NCBI GenBank assembly: GCA_018136815.1
Contig: CM030937.1
Span: 5,818,526-5,882,525 of the forward strand
Length of the DNA: 64,000 bases
From: Isochrysis galbana
Lineage: Eukaryota; Haptophyta; Isochrysidales; Isochrysidaceae
Reading direction: 5' to 3'
Of the stretch, positions 1 to 9,889 are shown piece by piece. A program made the position numbers and the translations under genes. How positions within the stretch are numbered: position 1 is the stretch's first letter; the number at the start of each line of letters is the position of its first letter. The notes beneath the pieces were generated by a model. The model made no database searches, was not told the origin of the DNA, and saw only the letters and a list, made by a program, of their open reading frames with translations.

Positions 1-3000
1 AAGCCCAGGTGCTCTGGAACCTTTCGCACCACTCTCATCTTCAACTTCACCACCTGGGTTCTTGAGCACGAGGTTGTCGTTACAGTCTCCGACGCACGCG
101 AGGCACTTCCGGCCGCGCTGCCTCCGCGCGGTGGCGCGGCGGCGGCTCCAATTGCACCGGTGCCCGCCGCCTCCACTATGGTCACGCAGCCTCCCGGCGC
201 CGTCACGGAGATTGTGCCCGCCATCCCGAAGGGACGTGAGTGCAAGCTCCCTGGCGCCAAACTCCTTTCGACAATTAGCGAGTACACGGGCAAGACGCCG
301 CTTGCGGAGTACCCACTCCCCGCCGACATTGTCGACACGATCGAAGGTCGCAAGGCCGCTAACTTCAACCCGTGGAAGACACAGCACAACTACCGCACGC
401 GGCTGCATGAGCTGCTGTGGCTCGAGGAGGCGAAGCAGAGGCAACTCACGCGCCACTATGACATGCGCGGCGTTCCCATCGAGCCGGTCAGTGACTACCT
501 TGACGCCAACTCGATGATGATCATCGCCGAGGAGCCGCTCACGCGTGTGCACTGCGCAAATCTCGCCGAGAAGCGTCCGTCTGTTCAGCGTGCCGACAAG
601 GTGTATGCTTGGTTGCCCTCATCGCCCCAAAAGCAATGGGAGGGCTTCGTCCATCGTGTCGAAGGTGACGCGCTGCTGCTGCTCTTCGGAGTTGGCTTCC
701 ACGATGTGCACCCTCCAGGCACGCTCGTCGACCTGCGCTTCGACGTCGAACGACTGAATGCCCGGCTAATGCACCGCGCTGTCGATGATGTGCTTCTCGA
801 GTTGGCGTACCCACAAGTGGCCCCCATCAAGGAGCCGGTCGACGCACTAGTCAAGGAGATTCACGAGATCGCGACGCGCCTGCCGTGCACTGAGCTCAAC
901 GGGCAGCAGCGCGCGGTCATTGCCCGCCTCCTCCGCGTGCCTGGCGCCCCGGCGCCCTTTCTGCTTTTTGGCCCCTTCGGCACGGGCAAGACGCGCACTC
1001 TGACCGAGTATCTCCGCCTCCTAACCACAATCGATGTGGCCCCTCTCCTCAAGCCCCCTGCCGGCGCGGGGTCAGCTACTGCGCCCGCGGTAGCCGAGCA
1101 TACACACCCTTCGGGCTGGGCGGCGGCTGTCAACGGCGGAAAGGGCAAAGGAGGCAAGAAGGGCGCCACGAGGCCGCCGCCTCCTCCTCCTGCGGCCTCA
1201 CCATCGGTCGCCGTGCCTATCATCCCCAAAGAGGACGTGCGCGTGCTCGTCTGCTCGCCATCCAACTCGTCTGCGGATGCCTTCATCAACGCCTTGGCGC
1301 CTGGCCTTTCACCGGAGCAGATGCTCCGGCTGTATGCTGCTCATCGCAACCAGCGCGGGTTGCCGCCGCGGCTGAAGGCCTACTCGTCCGCTCTTTATGA
1401 CGAGCGTGACGAGCTCTTTGTCGATCCGACGGCCGAAGCACTACTCAAATACCGCGTCGTTGTTGCGACAACCCGCAACGCCTCGGCCTTGGTGTCGGCG
1501 GGCGTGCCTCGTGGCCATTTCACGCATATCGTGGTGGACGAGGCGGCCCAACTGATGGAGGCCGAAGCACTGCTGCCGCTCTCGCTCGCCGGGCCTAAGA
1601 CGCAGGTTATCATGGCGGGCGATCCGCAACAGCTAGGCCCTACCACTTTTTCTAGGGTAGAGTCAGTGCATGGCTTGCACTGCTCTATCATGGAGCGGAT
1701 GGCTGCGCTGCCATTGTACGTCAGCTCCAAGTTCCTTTCGTCTCGTCTCACCAACAACTATCGCTCGCATCCGACCCTGGTGCGCCTGCTGTCTCGCATT
1801 TCGTACGAAGGTCAGCTGCAGCCGATGGCCAAGCGCGAGCGTGTCGAGGCCCTCGCAGGATGGTCTAAGCGCAAGACGAAACAGGGCTTCCCGATGCTCT
1901 TCTGCTCGGTGAAGGGCGGAAGTGAGGCCCAAGAGGAGGACTCTCCCTCTTTCTACAACTACGGTGAGGCGGCGATTGTGGCTGATCTCGTGGGCGAACT
2001 CCTGAATGACGTCGGCGGCGCGCTCGCCCCGGAGGAGGTGGGCGTCATCACCCCATTCTACAAGCAGACTCAGAAGCTGCGCGGCATCCTGCGGCAGCGC
2101 GGCCTTGGCCGAGTTAAGGTCGGTTCGACGGAGGAGTTTCATGGACATGAATGTCGTGCACTGTTTATCTCAACGGTCCGCACCTCGGCTGATCAACTTG
2201 CACACGACGAGCTGTACGACACGGGGTTCGTCGGCAATGTGAAGCGCTTCAACACGGCCCTCTCACGCGCCGTCTGTCTTGCAGTGGCGGTCGGCGACGA
2301 GGGCATTTTGGCTCGCGCGCCCGAGTGGGTGGAGATGATCAAGGAGTGCCGCAAGAATGACTCCTTCATCACGCTGCAGGCTCCCGAACAGCCCCCCGCA
2401 CTGCCACCCGCCGCACCCAGCGCGCCCGTCAAACCGCCGCCTATCCCACCTGCAGAGCGCAAGCCCGTCACGCTGCCCATTCCTGGCGCCGCTGTGGCGC
2501 CCACGCAGCCCGCCAACGGCGCGCCTGGACCGATGAGCGGCATGCTCGCGATCTCTCCTGCGGAGCAAGAGATGCGAGATGCCGTGCTACGTGAACAGGG
2601 CCATTCGGTATGCGACCATCTCAACGGACCGCTCGGCATCGGCCGCGTCGTAGTGCCACCTCCCGAGCCGCATACGCCACAGGCCGCCCTCAACGCCGGC
2701 GCACCTCTGCTAGATGGCGACCGCCTCGTGCGTGGAGCCTCGCCCGACTCGGGCGACAGCCATGAGACACCCGAGTGGGCGCGTGACTCGATCGTCGTCG
2801 AGCCAGCTGGTGTGATGCGCACAGACATTACTGCAGCCGCCGTGGAAGAGGCTCGCGTTTCGAGGCGCGGAGGGAAGAAGGGGAACTTGCCGGCGGTCAC
2901 CAATGAGAACACAGCCAACGGTGTCGCGCAGCAGGAGCATTCGCCCCCCAAGGTTGTTCCCGGTCAAAACCCGCAAGCGCAGCAGTTTGTGCCTAGCGCA

Positions 3001-3699
3001 CACCAGCTGGCGCCAGCCATGACGCCATGGGTGACACACCCACCGCCAACGCAGTCGGGCTTTGCCGTCCCAATGTGTGCGCACTCGGCCGATGTGCAAC
3101 CCATGTACAACCTGCCCAACGCCCAGCCCAATGGTGGACTGGCCTCTGCAATCTACGGTGGGCTGCCTGTGGTGCAGGCCCCTGGGGCCCTGCCGCCCAT
3201 CGGACCAAAGAGGCACGGCCCACCCACACCGCCCCAACGGCCACATCTTGCGCACGAGGTGCAGCCGCAGCCGCCTGCGCCGCAGCCTATTCCGCTGCCC
3301 CCGACTGTGACCCAAGTCCTTTACTCCCATGGCGGCGAAGGAATCCTGTTCTGCACAGGGCCGCCGCCACCCTTTGCCATCTATGAAGTCGCGGACGGGC
3401 TCAAGATGGAAATCTCCACCTTTAATATGAAGGACGAGTTTTTGCCAATCCCGTGGGGCTTCGAGCTGCGGCTCAAGCGCGATGAGGCGAAAGCGGCAGC
3501 CGCCTCCAGCTTCCGCACCGCCGCCAATCCCAGCGGAGCCCCCGAGACGTTGACGCTCCTCAAGGTGGTGACGAGCGCCTCGTCCCCCTTTGATATCACG
3601 AAGGCGGACCTGCAGCAATGCAAGACAACCTTTGAAGTGCTTCTGCCCAAGCGTGACATGCAGAGTGTGCCGATGCTCTCCGTTCGTCGCGTTGAATGA
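1..3699 (+). CDS. MOV10/HELZ-like superfamily 1 RNA helicase, 5' partial
   Basis: The frame is open to the first base of the window, so the true start lies upstream; the first ATG in frame is at 160 but coding-like residues precede it. From residue 1 at 160, Walker A is GPFGTGKT (271-278), motif Ia-like VLVCSPSNSSADAF follows, motif II is DEAA (460-463), then GDPQQLGP, NNYRSHP, the motif V-like GSTEEFHGHE and the motif VI-like NTALSRA. This order is typical of Upf1-like SF1 helicases, and the DEAAQ box with the NYRSHP motif resembles MOV10/HELZ, cytoplasmic RNA remodellers in mRNA decay and silencing. A low-complexity Lys/Gly/Pro insert interrupts the domain after Walker A (about residues 320-345). 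The C-terminal 400 residues are Pro-rich and end in an unrecognised conserved-looking block. No intron is visible. Family certain, exact orthology not. Confidence 0.9.
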   Translation, partial: KPRCSGTFRTTLIFNFTTWVLEHEVVVTVSDAREALPAALPPRGGAAAAPIAPVPAASTMVTQPPGAVTEIVPAIPKGRECKLPGAKLLSTISEYTGKTPLAEYPLPADIVDTIEGRKAANFNPWKTQHNYRTRLHELLWLEEAKQRQLTRHYDMRGVPIEPVSDYLDANSMMIIAEEPLTRVHCANLAEKRPSVQRADKVYAWLPSSPQKQWEGFVHRVEGDALLLLFGVGFHDVHPPGTLVDLRFDVERLNARLMHRAVDDVLLELAYPQVAPIKEPVDALVKEIHEIATRLPCTELNGQQRAVIARLLRVPGAPAPFLLFGPFGTGKTRTLTEYLRLLTTIDVAPLLKPPAGAGSATAPAVAEHTHPSGWAAAVNGGKGKGGKKGATRPPPPPPAASPSVAVPIIPKEDVRVLVCSPSNSSADAFINALAPGLSPEQMLRLYAAHRNQRGLPPRLKAYSSALYDERDELFVDPTAEALLKYRVVVATTRNASALVSAGVPRGHFTHIVVDEAAQLMEAEALLPLSLAGPKTQVIMAGDPQQLGPTTFSRVESVHGLHCSIMERMAALPLYVSSKFLSSRLTNNYRSHPTLVRLLSRISYEGQLQPMAKRERVEALAGWSKRKTKQGFPMLFCSVKGGSEAQEEDSPSFYNYGEAAIVADLVGELLNDVGGALAPEEVGVITPFYKQTQKLRGILRQRGLGRVKVGSTEEFHGHECRALFISTVRTSADQLAHDELYDTGFVGNVKRFNTALSRAVCLAVAVGDEGILARAPEWVEMIKECRKNDSFITLQAPEQPPALPPAAPSAPVKPPPIPPAERKPVTLPIPGAAVAPTQPANGAPGPMSGMLAISPAEQEMRDAVLREQGHSVCDHLNGPLGIGRVVVPPPEPHTPQAALNAGAPLLDGDRLVRGASPDSGDSHETPEWARDSIVVEPAGVMRTDITAAAVEEARVSRRGGKKGNLPAVTNENTANGVAQQEHSPPKVVPGQNPQAQQFVPSAHQLAPAMTPWVTHPPPTQSGFAVPMCAHSADVQPMYNLPNAQPNGGLASAIYGGLPVVQAPGALPPIGPKRHGPPTPPQRPHLAHEVQPQPPAPQPIPLPPTVTQVLYSHGGEGILFCTGPPPPFAIYEVADGLKMEISTFNMKDEFLPIPWGFELRLKRDEAKAAAASSFRTAANPSGAPETLTLLKVVTSASSPFDITKADLQQCKTTFEVLLPKRDMQSVPMLSVRRVE

Positions 3700-4095
3700 C
3701 TTCGCCAAGCCGCGGCCGAGTTGTTGGGACGGAGGGTGCTCGCAGGTGTGGGAAGACGTGCCATCCACGCGGCCGAATCAGCAGTCCGTTTCAAGGAGCA
3801 ATCAGGCCCACTTAGCACATAGGTAGTCGAGACTTATGCGAACAGATCGTTGTGTTATTGCGGGGTGTGTGGTTTTGCCAAAGTGTGTTGGCTGATTCGT
3901 AGGTAGGAACGCGTCGTCCAGCCTCACTCGTCGCAACCTTTATGCTTTGTGGGTGTGTGCGTGGCGAGGTACTCACACACTCACATCTTACATTCAACTT
4001 GCTAGGGCAGACGGCGCCTGGCCTTGTTTGATGCGGCTGTATGAGTATGAGGTCCTTACTTATCATGTACATGTAGTAATATATCCGATACAATC
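3700..4095. other. Intergenic, no gene seen
   Basis: Spacer downstream of the helicase. Open frames here have no recognisable motif. It probably contains the helicase 3' UTR. Confidence 0.5.
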
Positions 4096-4200
4096 TTTTG
4101 ACGAGGACAACGCACGCGAAGCCCAAGGCGAATTCGATTTGCGAATGAATGATGCCCGCCACCTCCATCATCCATCTCGGCGACGTGCATATCGACGATA
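4096..4200 (-). pseudogene. Decayed Ty3/gypsy reverse-transcriptase fragment
   Basis: About 100 bp closely matches the segment near 25988-26080 inside the gypsy pol gene of this window, in the same minus orientation. The encoded stretch corresponds to the start of the RT domain (the region around SPWASRVVLVGKK in the intact copy) but is broken by frameshifts and small insertions. It is a relic of a related chromovirus with no flanking gypsy sequence. Confidence 0.75.
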
Positions 4201-4209
4201 GATAGCGGC

Positions 4210-4830
4210 CATCCTTCGTCATTCGTCTGTCGGAGCGAAGCTCGTTTCCTCTTTGGAAACGAGCCGCGGAGGCGCACCGGCGGCTAGCGCGGCGCACGGT
4301 TCATCCGGGGAGCCCGGAACGGGCTCATCGGGAGAACGGGGAGGGCAAATGACGGGCATGTGAAATGGACGGGAGAGTGGCACGGAACGCGAACCGGAGG
4401 GACGAAGGACGTAGAAAAGGGTGCGGCGAGCAGTTACCGCTTGCTTATGACTCGTATGGACTCGTAGACTCGAAAGGAAGACTCGGAAGACTCGGGGCTT
4501 GGGGGTACTCAGGGGGGTTGCAGGTCACCAATAGGCGATACAGTGGGTAAAAACCACACAGATCAACACTCTGCACTCAAACATTCACAGTAACAGGCCG
4601 GAAACAGACGTTAAACGAACCCCCTCTGATGAGCAGAACCAGGGGCGCTCACCAGAAAAAGAGGAGAGAGAGAGAGAGAACGAGGACTCGAGGGTCAAAA
4701 CACAATTCGGACTCCGGCTCGGACTACAGAGTAAAATCCAGTGCCCTCGCGAGTCCTGCCTCGAGTCTCGCGGGGCAGCGCCGAAGGACGCTGAAGGAGC
4801 ATATGTGGAGAGGCGGACGAAGCCTCGACG
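4210..4830. other. Intergenic, no gene seen
   Basis: Purine-rich spacer between the gypsy scrap and the truncated LINE. Short open frames lack motifs or homology within the window. Confidence 0.45.
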
Positions 4831-4834
4831 CACC

Positions 4835-5645
4835 TAGCACCTAGGCGAGTGCCCAAGTATAACCAAGGTCTTAGACGCGATAAACGAAATTGCCCAATTC
4901 TCACCTAAGGCGGGAAGGAATAGGGAGGAAACTATTATCGACAACCTGTTTATATTCCCGAAGGGGGACGCCCCGAAAGCGATATACACTTTGTACCTTG
5001 TAGCATGGAGGTATATCATTACAGACTTTTATAGAATACACTGCGACGGAGTTGTTTTCTCGGAAGAATCAGTACTGATAAGAACAATAGAACGATTCAA
5101 CACGTTAAGTAAAGCTCTACTCTTCGCGCACGAGACCGACTCGGCAAGAACCGCCCAAGCGGGCATGGGTAGGCAACCCAAGAAGAGGATAGACATAAGC
5201 GACTTGAGGCCCGTTTTCAGTATGAACGACAACGGCGGGCTCAAACCCAGCGAGGAACTAGTGAAACTAGCCACAAAGCTGAGGATAACACACGCTGTCG
5301 AGGAACCCAAGGAGCAACAAAACAAGGACGAATAAGCCACAATGAAACATAGACCAGGGAAACCACCAGAGACGCAGCGAACCCGGCGCCACCGCCACAT
5401 TGGACGCGAGCACGGGCAGACGCGCACACCAGGAGAGACAATACAACAGGCCTGCCCGGACCCCGCACTCCGAACCAGGCCTTAGGTAGCGCACCAAGGC
5501 CGGACCCCGAAAACCGAAGAAAAAGGAAAGAAGGGGGGCAGGGAAAGAGGTGGGGAAAGGGAACTTAAGGGCGGTGTAGATGGAGAGGGGAAATCCCGTC
5601 AATGTAGTAGGTGTGTAGCCCAGAAACTTCAGGTGTTTTTTTTTG
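4835..5645 (+). mobile_element. 5'-truncated LINE copy (3' end only)
   Basis: Matches the last part of the full-length LINE ORF and its 3' UTR (about 16000-16808). The readable frame 4991-5335 reproduces the LINE C terminus, including ETDSARTAQAGMGRQPKKR, and sequence upstream to about 4835 aligns to the post-zinc-knuckle region with frame damage. The 3' UTR block (GCCTGCCCGGACC, then AGAAAAAGGAAAGAAGGGGG) and the terminal TTCAG plus poly(T) are present. 5' truncation is the usual outcome of target-primed reverse transcription. Confidence 0.9.
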
Positions 5646-5654
5646 GAGCTTTTC

Positions 5655-5745
5655 AAGCTTTTGCGATTTTAGCGTCTTCTGTCTTTTTTTGATTACGTTT
5701 TGTTGTTTGTTGTGGTTGTGGGGGCCCAAGGGGCGGGGGGTCCGG
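5655..5745 (-). repeat. Short copy of the repeat also at 55786-55840
   Basis: The reverse complement of this T-rich stretch (GGGCCCCCACAAC followed by ACGTAATCAAA) matches the sequence that follows the palindromic repeat at 55766. It appears here without the palindrome. Confidence 0.5.
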
Positions 5746-5984
5746 GTCCTAATGCTAATGCTAATGGGCCCCGGATATGTGCTAGTTGGGTGTATTGGGA
5801 AGTTTCTACCAAAAAAATCCTCAAATTTCCTCAATTCTGAGATGGTCATTTTTCACCCCTAATAAAAAAACACTGTTTGGCCGCCCTAGCCCTAGTATCG
5901 ATGTATCGATGCGCGCGGAGCGCGCTAGCGCTAGCGCTATAATTATAATAACCGAGAGCAAAGCAGAACACCCCCGAAATTTGG

Positions 5985-6182
5985 GTGGAGCGGGCCCACG
6001 CGGTCGTCTGCGCGCCGACCTGGACGGGGGAATCGTGGTACAATCTTCTCGCCCAGCTGGCGGACGACAGCATCTCTCTCCCGCCGGGTCACCTCGTGCA
6101 GATAGCAGCGGACGCCCCGGCCCGCCTAGCGTCCTGGCCCCTCACTCTCTTCCACATCAGAGGGGGCAGGACCACCCTCTGA
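5985..6182 (+). pseudogene. Fragment of DIRS-type RT-RNase H C terminus
   Basis: A 65-residue frame with CAPTWTGESWYNLLAQLADD followed by a hydrophobic SLPPG segment resembles the conserved tail that follows RNase H in DIRS-like polyproteins. It lies just upstream of the recombinase and in a different frame, as in DIRS elements with overlapping ORFs. The upstream polymerase is missing. Confidence 0.5.
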
Positions 6183-6235
6183 GCCTGGAGGGTTCCGCCG
6201 CCCCTCATTTCCCCCTCAAGCAGCTCCGCTCCACC

Positions 6236-7237
6236 ATGGGAGCGTGGGCCGGGGGGACAACGGCGGCGCTGCTGGCGGCGCAAGCGAGGGAACGTGCCAC
6301 CACCTACGCCTACGCGCGCCACTGGGCTAGCTTCGCCCGATGGTGTGATCAGCACGGGCTGCAGCCGCTGCCGGCAACGCCGCTCATGGTCGCCGCGTAC
6401 CTCGGGGCAGTTGCAGAGAGGGGCACCGTCGCCGCCGCCAGCTTGCAACCATATCTCTCGGCTATCAATTCCATTCATTCCGACTTCGGCTTCGAGAGGC
6501 CGGCGACGGGTCATCTGGTCTCCCTGGTCCGCAGAGGTATGGCCCGGTCTCAATCGCTCGCCCGCACCGTAGACACTCGCGTGCCGCTGCCGGCAGAAGC
6601 GGTGTTGCTCGTCTTATCCGGGGCCGAAAGATCCCTCGGCATGCCTCTCCACCGTCTCCGGGAGCACTTCGCCTTGGTTCTCGCTTATCTGTTTATGGGT
6701 AGACAAGACTCCACCACGCTCCTCGCCGCGTCCGACTTCGGCATCGACCATCGGTTCTTGTGGCTCCGCCTCACCGAAAAGCAACGCAAGCATCTTGGGA
6801 GCCGCCGCGTCGTCCGCATACCCGTAGCCCCCCCGCCCTCTCGGGGGGTGCCCTCCGCAATACCGAGGGTGGTAGCTCTCGCGCGGCGCTTCCTTCATTC
6901 CAAGGAAGAGGCCACTCCGTTCTTGTTTCAGCTCAGCAACGAAGGACCCCCCACCACCGTCCACATGTCCGCGTGGGTCGCTAGGACTCTTGCCGCCTAT
7001 GGCATCGTCGCGTCGCAAGGCTTCGCTTACTTGGGACACTCACTCCGTTCCGGTGCGTCATCAGCGATAGAGGCTATACGTGTTCCAAGGGCCAGAGCGG
7101 ACTGGCTGGGCGGCTGGGCACCTGGCACCGCCACCAGGGACAAGCACTACATTGACCCGACCATAGGACCGACTTCCGCAGCGTACGCTCTTTTCGGTTG
7201 GCTCCTCGACCACAGTTACTCTGTCCAAGACGATTGA
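6236..7237 (+). CDS. Tyrosine recombinase (YR integrase) of DIRS/PAT-like element
   Basis: The frame is open from 5786, but recombinase-like sequence starts near the ATG at 6236, giving 333 residues. The N-terminal part (TTYAYARHWASFARWC, then LQPYLSAINSIHSDFG) looks like a SAM-like core-binding domain. The C-terminal catalytic domain carries the first Arg in MGRQDST, the H-x-x-R box as GHSLRSG (about nt 7036), a Trp (GGW) and the probable nucleophile Tyr in HYIDP (about nt 7150). These enzymes integrate circular DNA made from retroelement RNA. All catalytic positions appear present, so the protein could be active although the element is 5' truncated. Confidence 0.85.
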   Translation: MGAWAGGTTAALLAAQARERATTYAYARHWASFARWCDQHGLQPLPATPLMVAAYLGAVAERGTVAAASLQPYLSAINSIHSDFGFERPATGHLVSLVRRGMARSQSLARTVDTRVPLPAEAVLLVLSGAERSLGMPLHRLREHFALVLAYLFMGRQDSTTLLAASDFGIDHRFLWLRLTEKQRKHLGSRRVVRIPVAPPPSRGVPSAIPRVVALARRFLHSKEEATPFLFQLSNEGPPTTVHMSAWVARTLAAYGIVASQGFAYLGHSLRSGASSAIEAIRVPRARADWLGGWAPGTATRDKHYIDPTIGPTSAAYALFGWLLDHSYSVQDD

Positions 7238-7312
7238 GTCGGAAGCGCCCGCATCGGTGGGCGCCTCCTCCCTCTCTTCTTCATTCCGTCGCATGCGACG
7301 AGGGGTGTTGTT

Positions 7313-7361
7313 GGCATCTTGACTCACCCGGATAGGAAGGGAGCTGCTAGCTAGTGTGAAT
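7313..7361 (+). repeat. Split direct repeat, first copy (B1-like)
   Basis: 49 bp beginning GGCATCTTGACTCACCCGG and ending CTAGCTAGTGTGAAT, identical to 7505-7553. Confidence 0.9.
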
Positions 7362-7504
7362 GTGGTGTTTCACAGTAACCCCCGTTCACACTGCGCCGAA
7401 GCTCTGGACTTCTCTCTCCGGACTTCGCTCTCCCTACCCACCCATCCCATTGTTAGGCTGTGCGCGTGCCTTAGGACTTAGGAGAATTTAATATTATCCT
7501 ATAA

Positions 7505-7553
7505 GGCATCTTGACTCACCCGGATAGGAAGGGAGCTGCTAGCTAGTGTGAAT
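7505..7553 (+). repeat. Split direct repeat, second copy (B2-like)
   Basis: Identical to 7313-7361. The 143 bp between the copies would be the A2 repeat in a PAT-like structure. The right end of the element is placed here, about 50 bp before the cyclophilin start codon. Confidence 0.9.
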
Positions 7554-7603
7554 CGTCGGAAGAGCGGCGGTCGTCCACCAAGCGGGCGGAGGGAGAGAGG
7601 CTA

Positions 7604-8412
7604 GTGATGCGTCTGTGGGCGATTTTGGTGGTACTCGGCGTGACGTGGGCGGAAGATGAGTGTAAGAACGAGCATGAGAATTGTGCCTCGTGGGCCGCCG
7701 CCGGCGAGTGCGAGAAAAACCCCGGCTTCATGAGCATGACGTGTGCCAAGGCGTGCAGCACGTGCCCCAAGCCAGTTGACCCACACCTCAAAGTTCTCGG
7801 GCCCGAACGGGTGGTGATGGACGTGGAGGGATACGGCTCAATCACCCTCGGATTCTACCCCAATGCCGCACCTGTCACTGTCGCGCACATACTCAAGCTC
7901 TTCCGATTGGGATGCTATGACACGAACCACATCTTCCGAGTCGACAAGGGCTTCGTCGCCCAAGTCCAGTCCGTTTATCCCGCCTCGGTCCAGCGCCCGC
8001 TGTCTGCAGAATGCGCGATGGAGGCTGAGAAGACCGTGCCGGCCGAGTTCACCAACATCCGCCATGTCCGTGGCACGCTGTCAATGGGACGTATGTCAGA
8101 TCCCAACTCGGGTGGCTCATCATTTTCAATGTTGTTGGGCCGTGCTGCTCACCTAGACAACCAGTGAGCTGGCTGAAGCTGCGTGGAAGACCCCTGCGCA
8201 CGCCTCGCTGAGCGCCGCATGTAATGACGCTTACATTGCCGGGCTCCCTGCATCTTAGGTACACCGTGTTTGGCGAGGTACTGGAGGGGGAAAATGTTCT
8301 GTCCGCCTTGGAGAAGGTGGAGACGCGAAAAGAAGGCATCTTTGTCATGCCCAAACATCGAATCACGATCACTCAGGCCGTTGTTCAGCATGGCATGAAG
8401 GAGGAATTTTGA
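7604..8412 (+). CDS. Secreted ShKT-cyclophilin peptidyl-prolyl isomerase, two exons
   Basis: Exons 7604-8163 and 8259-8412 with a 95-nt GT-AG intron (GTGAGC...TTAG) give 237 residues. Residues 1-16 form a signal peptide. Residues about 19-53 hold a six-Cys ShKT-like module (CKNEHENCASWAAAGEC, then CAKACSTC). A cyclophilin-type PPIase domain follows (LGFYPNAAPVTV, then the conserved RGTLSMGRMSDPNSGG and YTVFGEV). The intron falls exactly between HLDNQ and YTVFGEV, the contiguous block in cyclophilins, which supports the junction. Expected role: prolyl isomerisation in the ER or outside the cell. The canonical FxFHR catalytic segment is diverged (NHIFRVDKGFVAQ, with the Arg kept), so activity is uncertain. 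Confidence 0.88.
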
Positions 8413-9570
8413 GACGAAGAATGAGAATTCATTATATTTGTCGATGGCCAAAGCATTTTTGACGGATTCAGTTGAAGAGTCTCGATGTTGCGATGATGTG
8501 CTATTTTGTGTGTGAGAGATCTGGACTTGGTCCATGTGCCGCACTGCCGCAGCTCACTCCATTGGTCCAGACTATCTCAGGGAGGCTCAATGCTGCAGAG
8601 AATGGGAAGTTTGTTGCCAACGCGGGCAAAGTAGAGTTCTTCTGAGGCGAGATTGGGTAGAGTCGCAGTGGCATTGTGCAGAATCGGCAAGGAGCAATAT
8701 GGTGGCGACGAGGCTTTGCCATTTGATTGTGGGTGGATTGAAATTGAAGGAAAGCACGAGATAGTGGGCGCGCTAAGGCGGCGCACCATGACTAGATAGC
8801 CATATAGCCATGGATACTCTCGATGCGCCAGGGTGTTGTAATCCTGCCTATTTGAAGTGTGTAGGCATGAATATTCTTGTCGTACCCTCTCTCTCTCTCT
8901 CTCTCGGCCGAAGAACGGAAGTTTCCTGCAAAATGATCTCCAGTACCAAAATGTTATGTGGGTGGTGGCTCCATGTTTAGAAGGTGCAACTTGAGGTTCC
9001 TTTTTTCGCGCTCACCTCGCCTATTTCCTATTTCTATTTTGGTACATATAAATGACATATAAGTAGAAGTAGGTTTGCTCCTTGACTTTGCCGGTCGGAG
9101 GGGCAGCGGCCACCTGCCATTTATTTTTGCCACCATGCCTCATGGGTGGGGGTTGAAGCATGCAAAACCTTGAAGTGTACACTTAACCTTTCAAAACAGC
9201 AGAAAAAAACTCTTGAAGATGCCTACTGTTACTACTAGTTCACTTTCCCACCGGAAACTGGCGCCAACGCCCTTGCCCCAAACTCACGTCGCGTTTCGCG
9301 TTCGGTCGAAAGAGGACCATGTCGAACCACTAAGGCTGTGAACCAGTTAAAGTGTTAACCAGTTAACATCCAAACACCCAAACACCCAAGCATTTGGCAT
9401 TTGGAAATCATTTGGCACTACCACGCTAATAGTGTTAGTGTTAGTTAGTGTGTCGCATCCGCGATCGACCCTTTTGTTTTAGAAGTCGTCTACGTTTCTA
9501 TGCCCCCCCCTTGCTCCTTGTAGGCTAGTCACCGTCGGAGAATCTCGCTACATCCTACATTCTACATTTG
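8413..9570. other. Intergenic; CT microsatellite, possible orphan exon
   Basis: No complete gene. A (CT)n run lies at about 8888-8905. Around 8552-8642 a short plus-strand frame preceded by a CCGCAG acceptor reads ISGRLNAAENGKFVANAG and ends in a stop. It could be a terminal exon of an unidentified or alternative transcript, but nothing links to it. Confidence 0.4.
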
Positions 9571-9694
9571 AGAGGATGCAACCTCAGGTTTGGTTGTTTT
9601 TTTTTACAATTGCCCCGTAAAATGTATATAAAAATTAGGACTCCCCCCCCCTCACCCTTTGCCCTCCCCCTTCTCCTTTCCCCCCTCGTACTCT
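9571..9694 (+). repeat. TATA-bearing direct repeat, copy 1
   Basis: 124 bp starting AGAGGATGCAACCTCAGG and including TGTATATAAAAATTAG and a C-rich run ending CCCTCGTACTCT. Near-identical to 10090-10213. Confidence 0.85.
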
Positions 9695-9889
9695 CCCCCC
9701 CCCCCCGCCGGTACTACAAGAGGCGGAGGCGCTGTCGTCTCTGCGGAGTTTCACCAAAAGGCCCCATCTCAAGTCGGTGAAGGCTAGTGTGTTTTTGTGG
9801 GTGGTTTATATGGGCATTAGGTGTAGTGGGGGGCTAGAAAACGGGAACCTGCGGAGAGGAGTCAATTATTTTCGTAGACATATACTAAG

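Larger units (their letters stand above)
5985..7553 (+). mobile_element. 3' half of a DIRS/PAT-like tyrosine-recombinase retroelement
   Basis: Contains in order a fragment resembling the tail of a DIRS-type RT-RNase H polyprotein (5985-6182, with PTWTGESWYNLLAQL), a tyrosine recombinase (6236-7237), and a 49-bp sequence present twice (7313-7361, 7505-7553) with 143 bp between. A repeat doubled behind the recombinase gene resembles the split direct repeats (A1-ORFs-B1-A2-B2) of PAT/Ngaro elements. The 5' part, with most of the RT and the A1 repeat, is absent. Confidence 0.7.

Noticed and set aside
2710-3768. 352-residue minus-strand ORF
   Set aside because: Shadow of the helicase C-terminal Pro-rich tail on the opposite strand.
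8534-8764. 76-residue plus-strand ORF downstream of the cyclophilin
   Set aside because: No motif and no signal for a separate gene. A short alternative-frame exon in the same place is noted only as a possibility.
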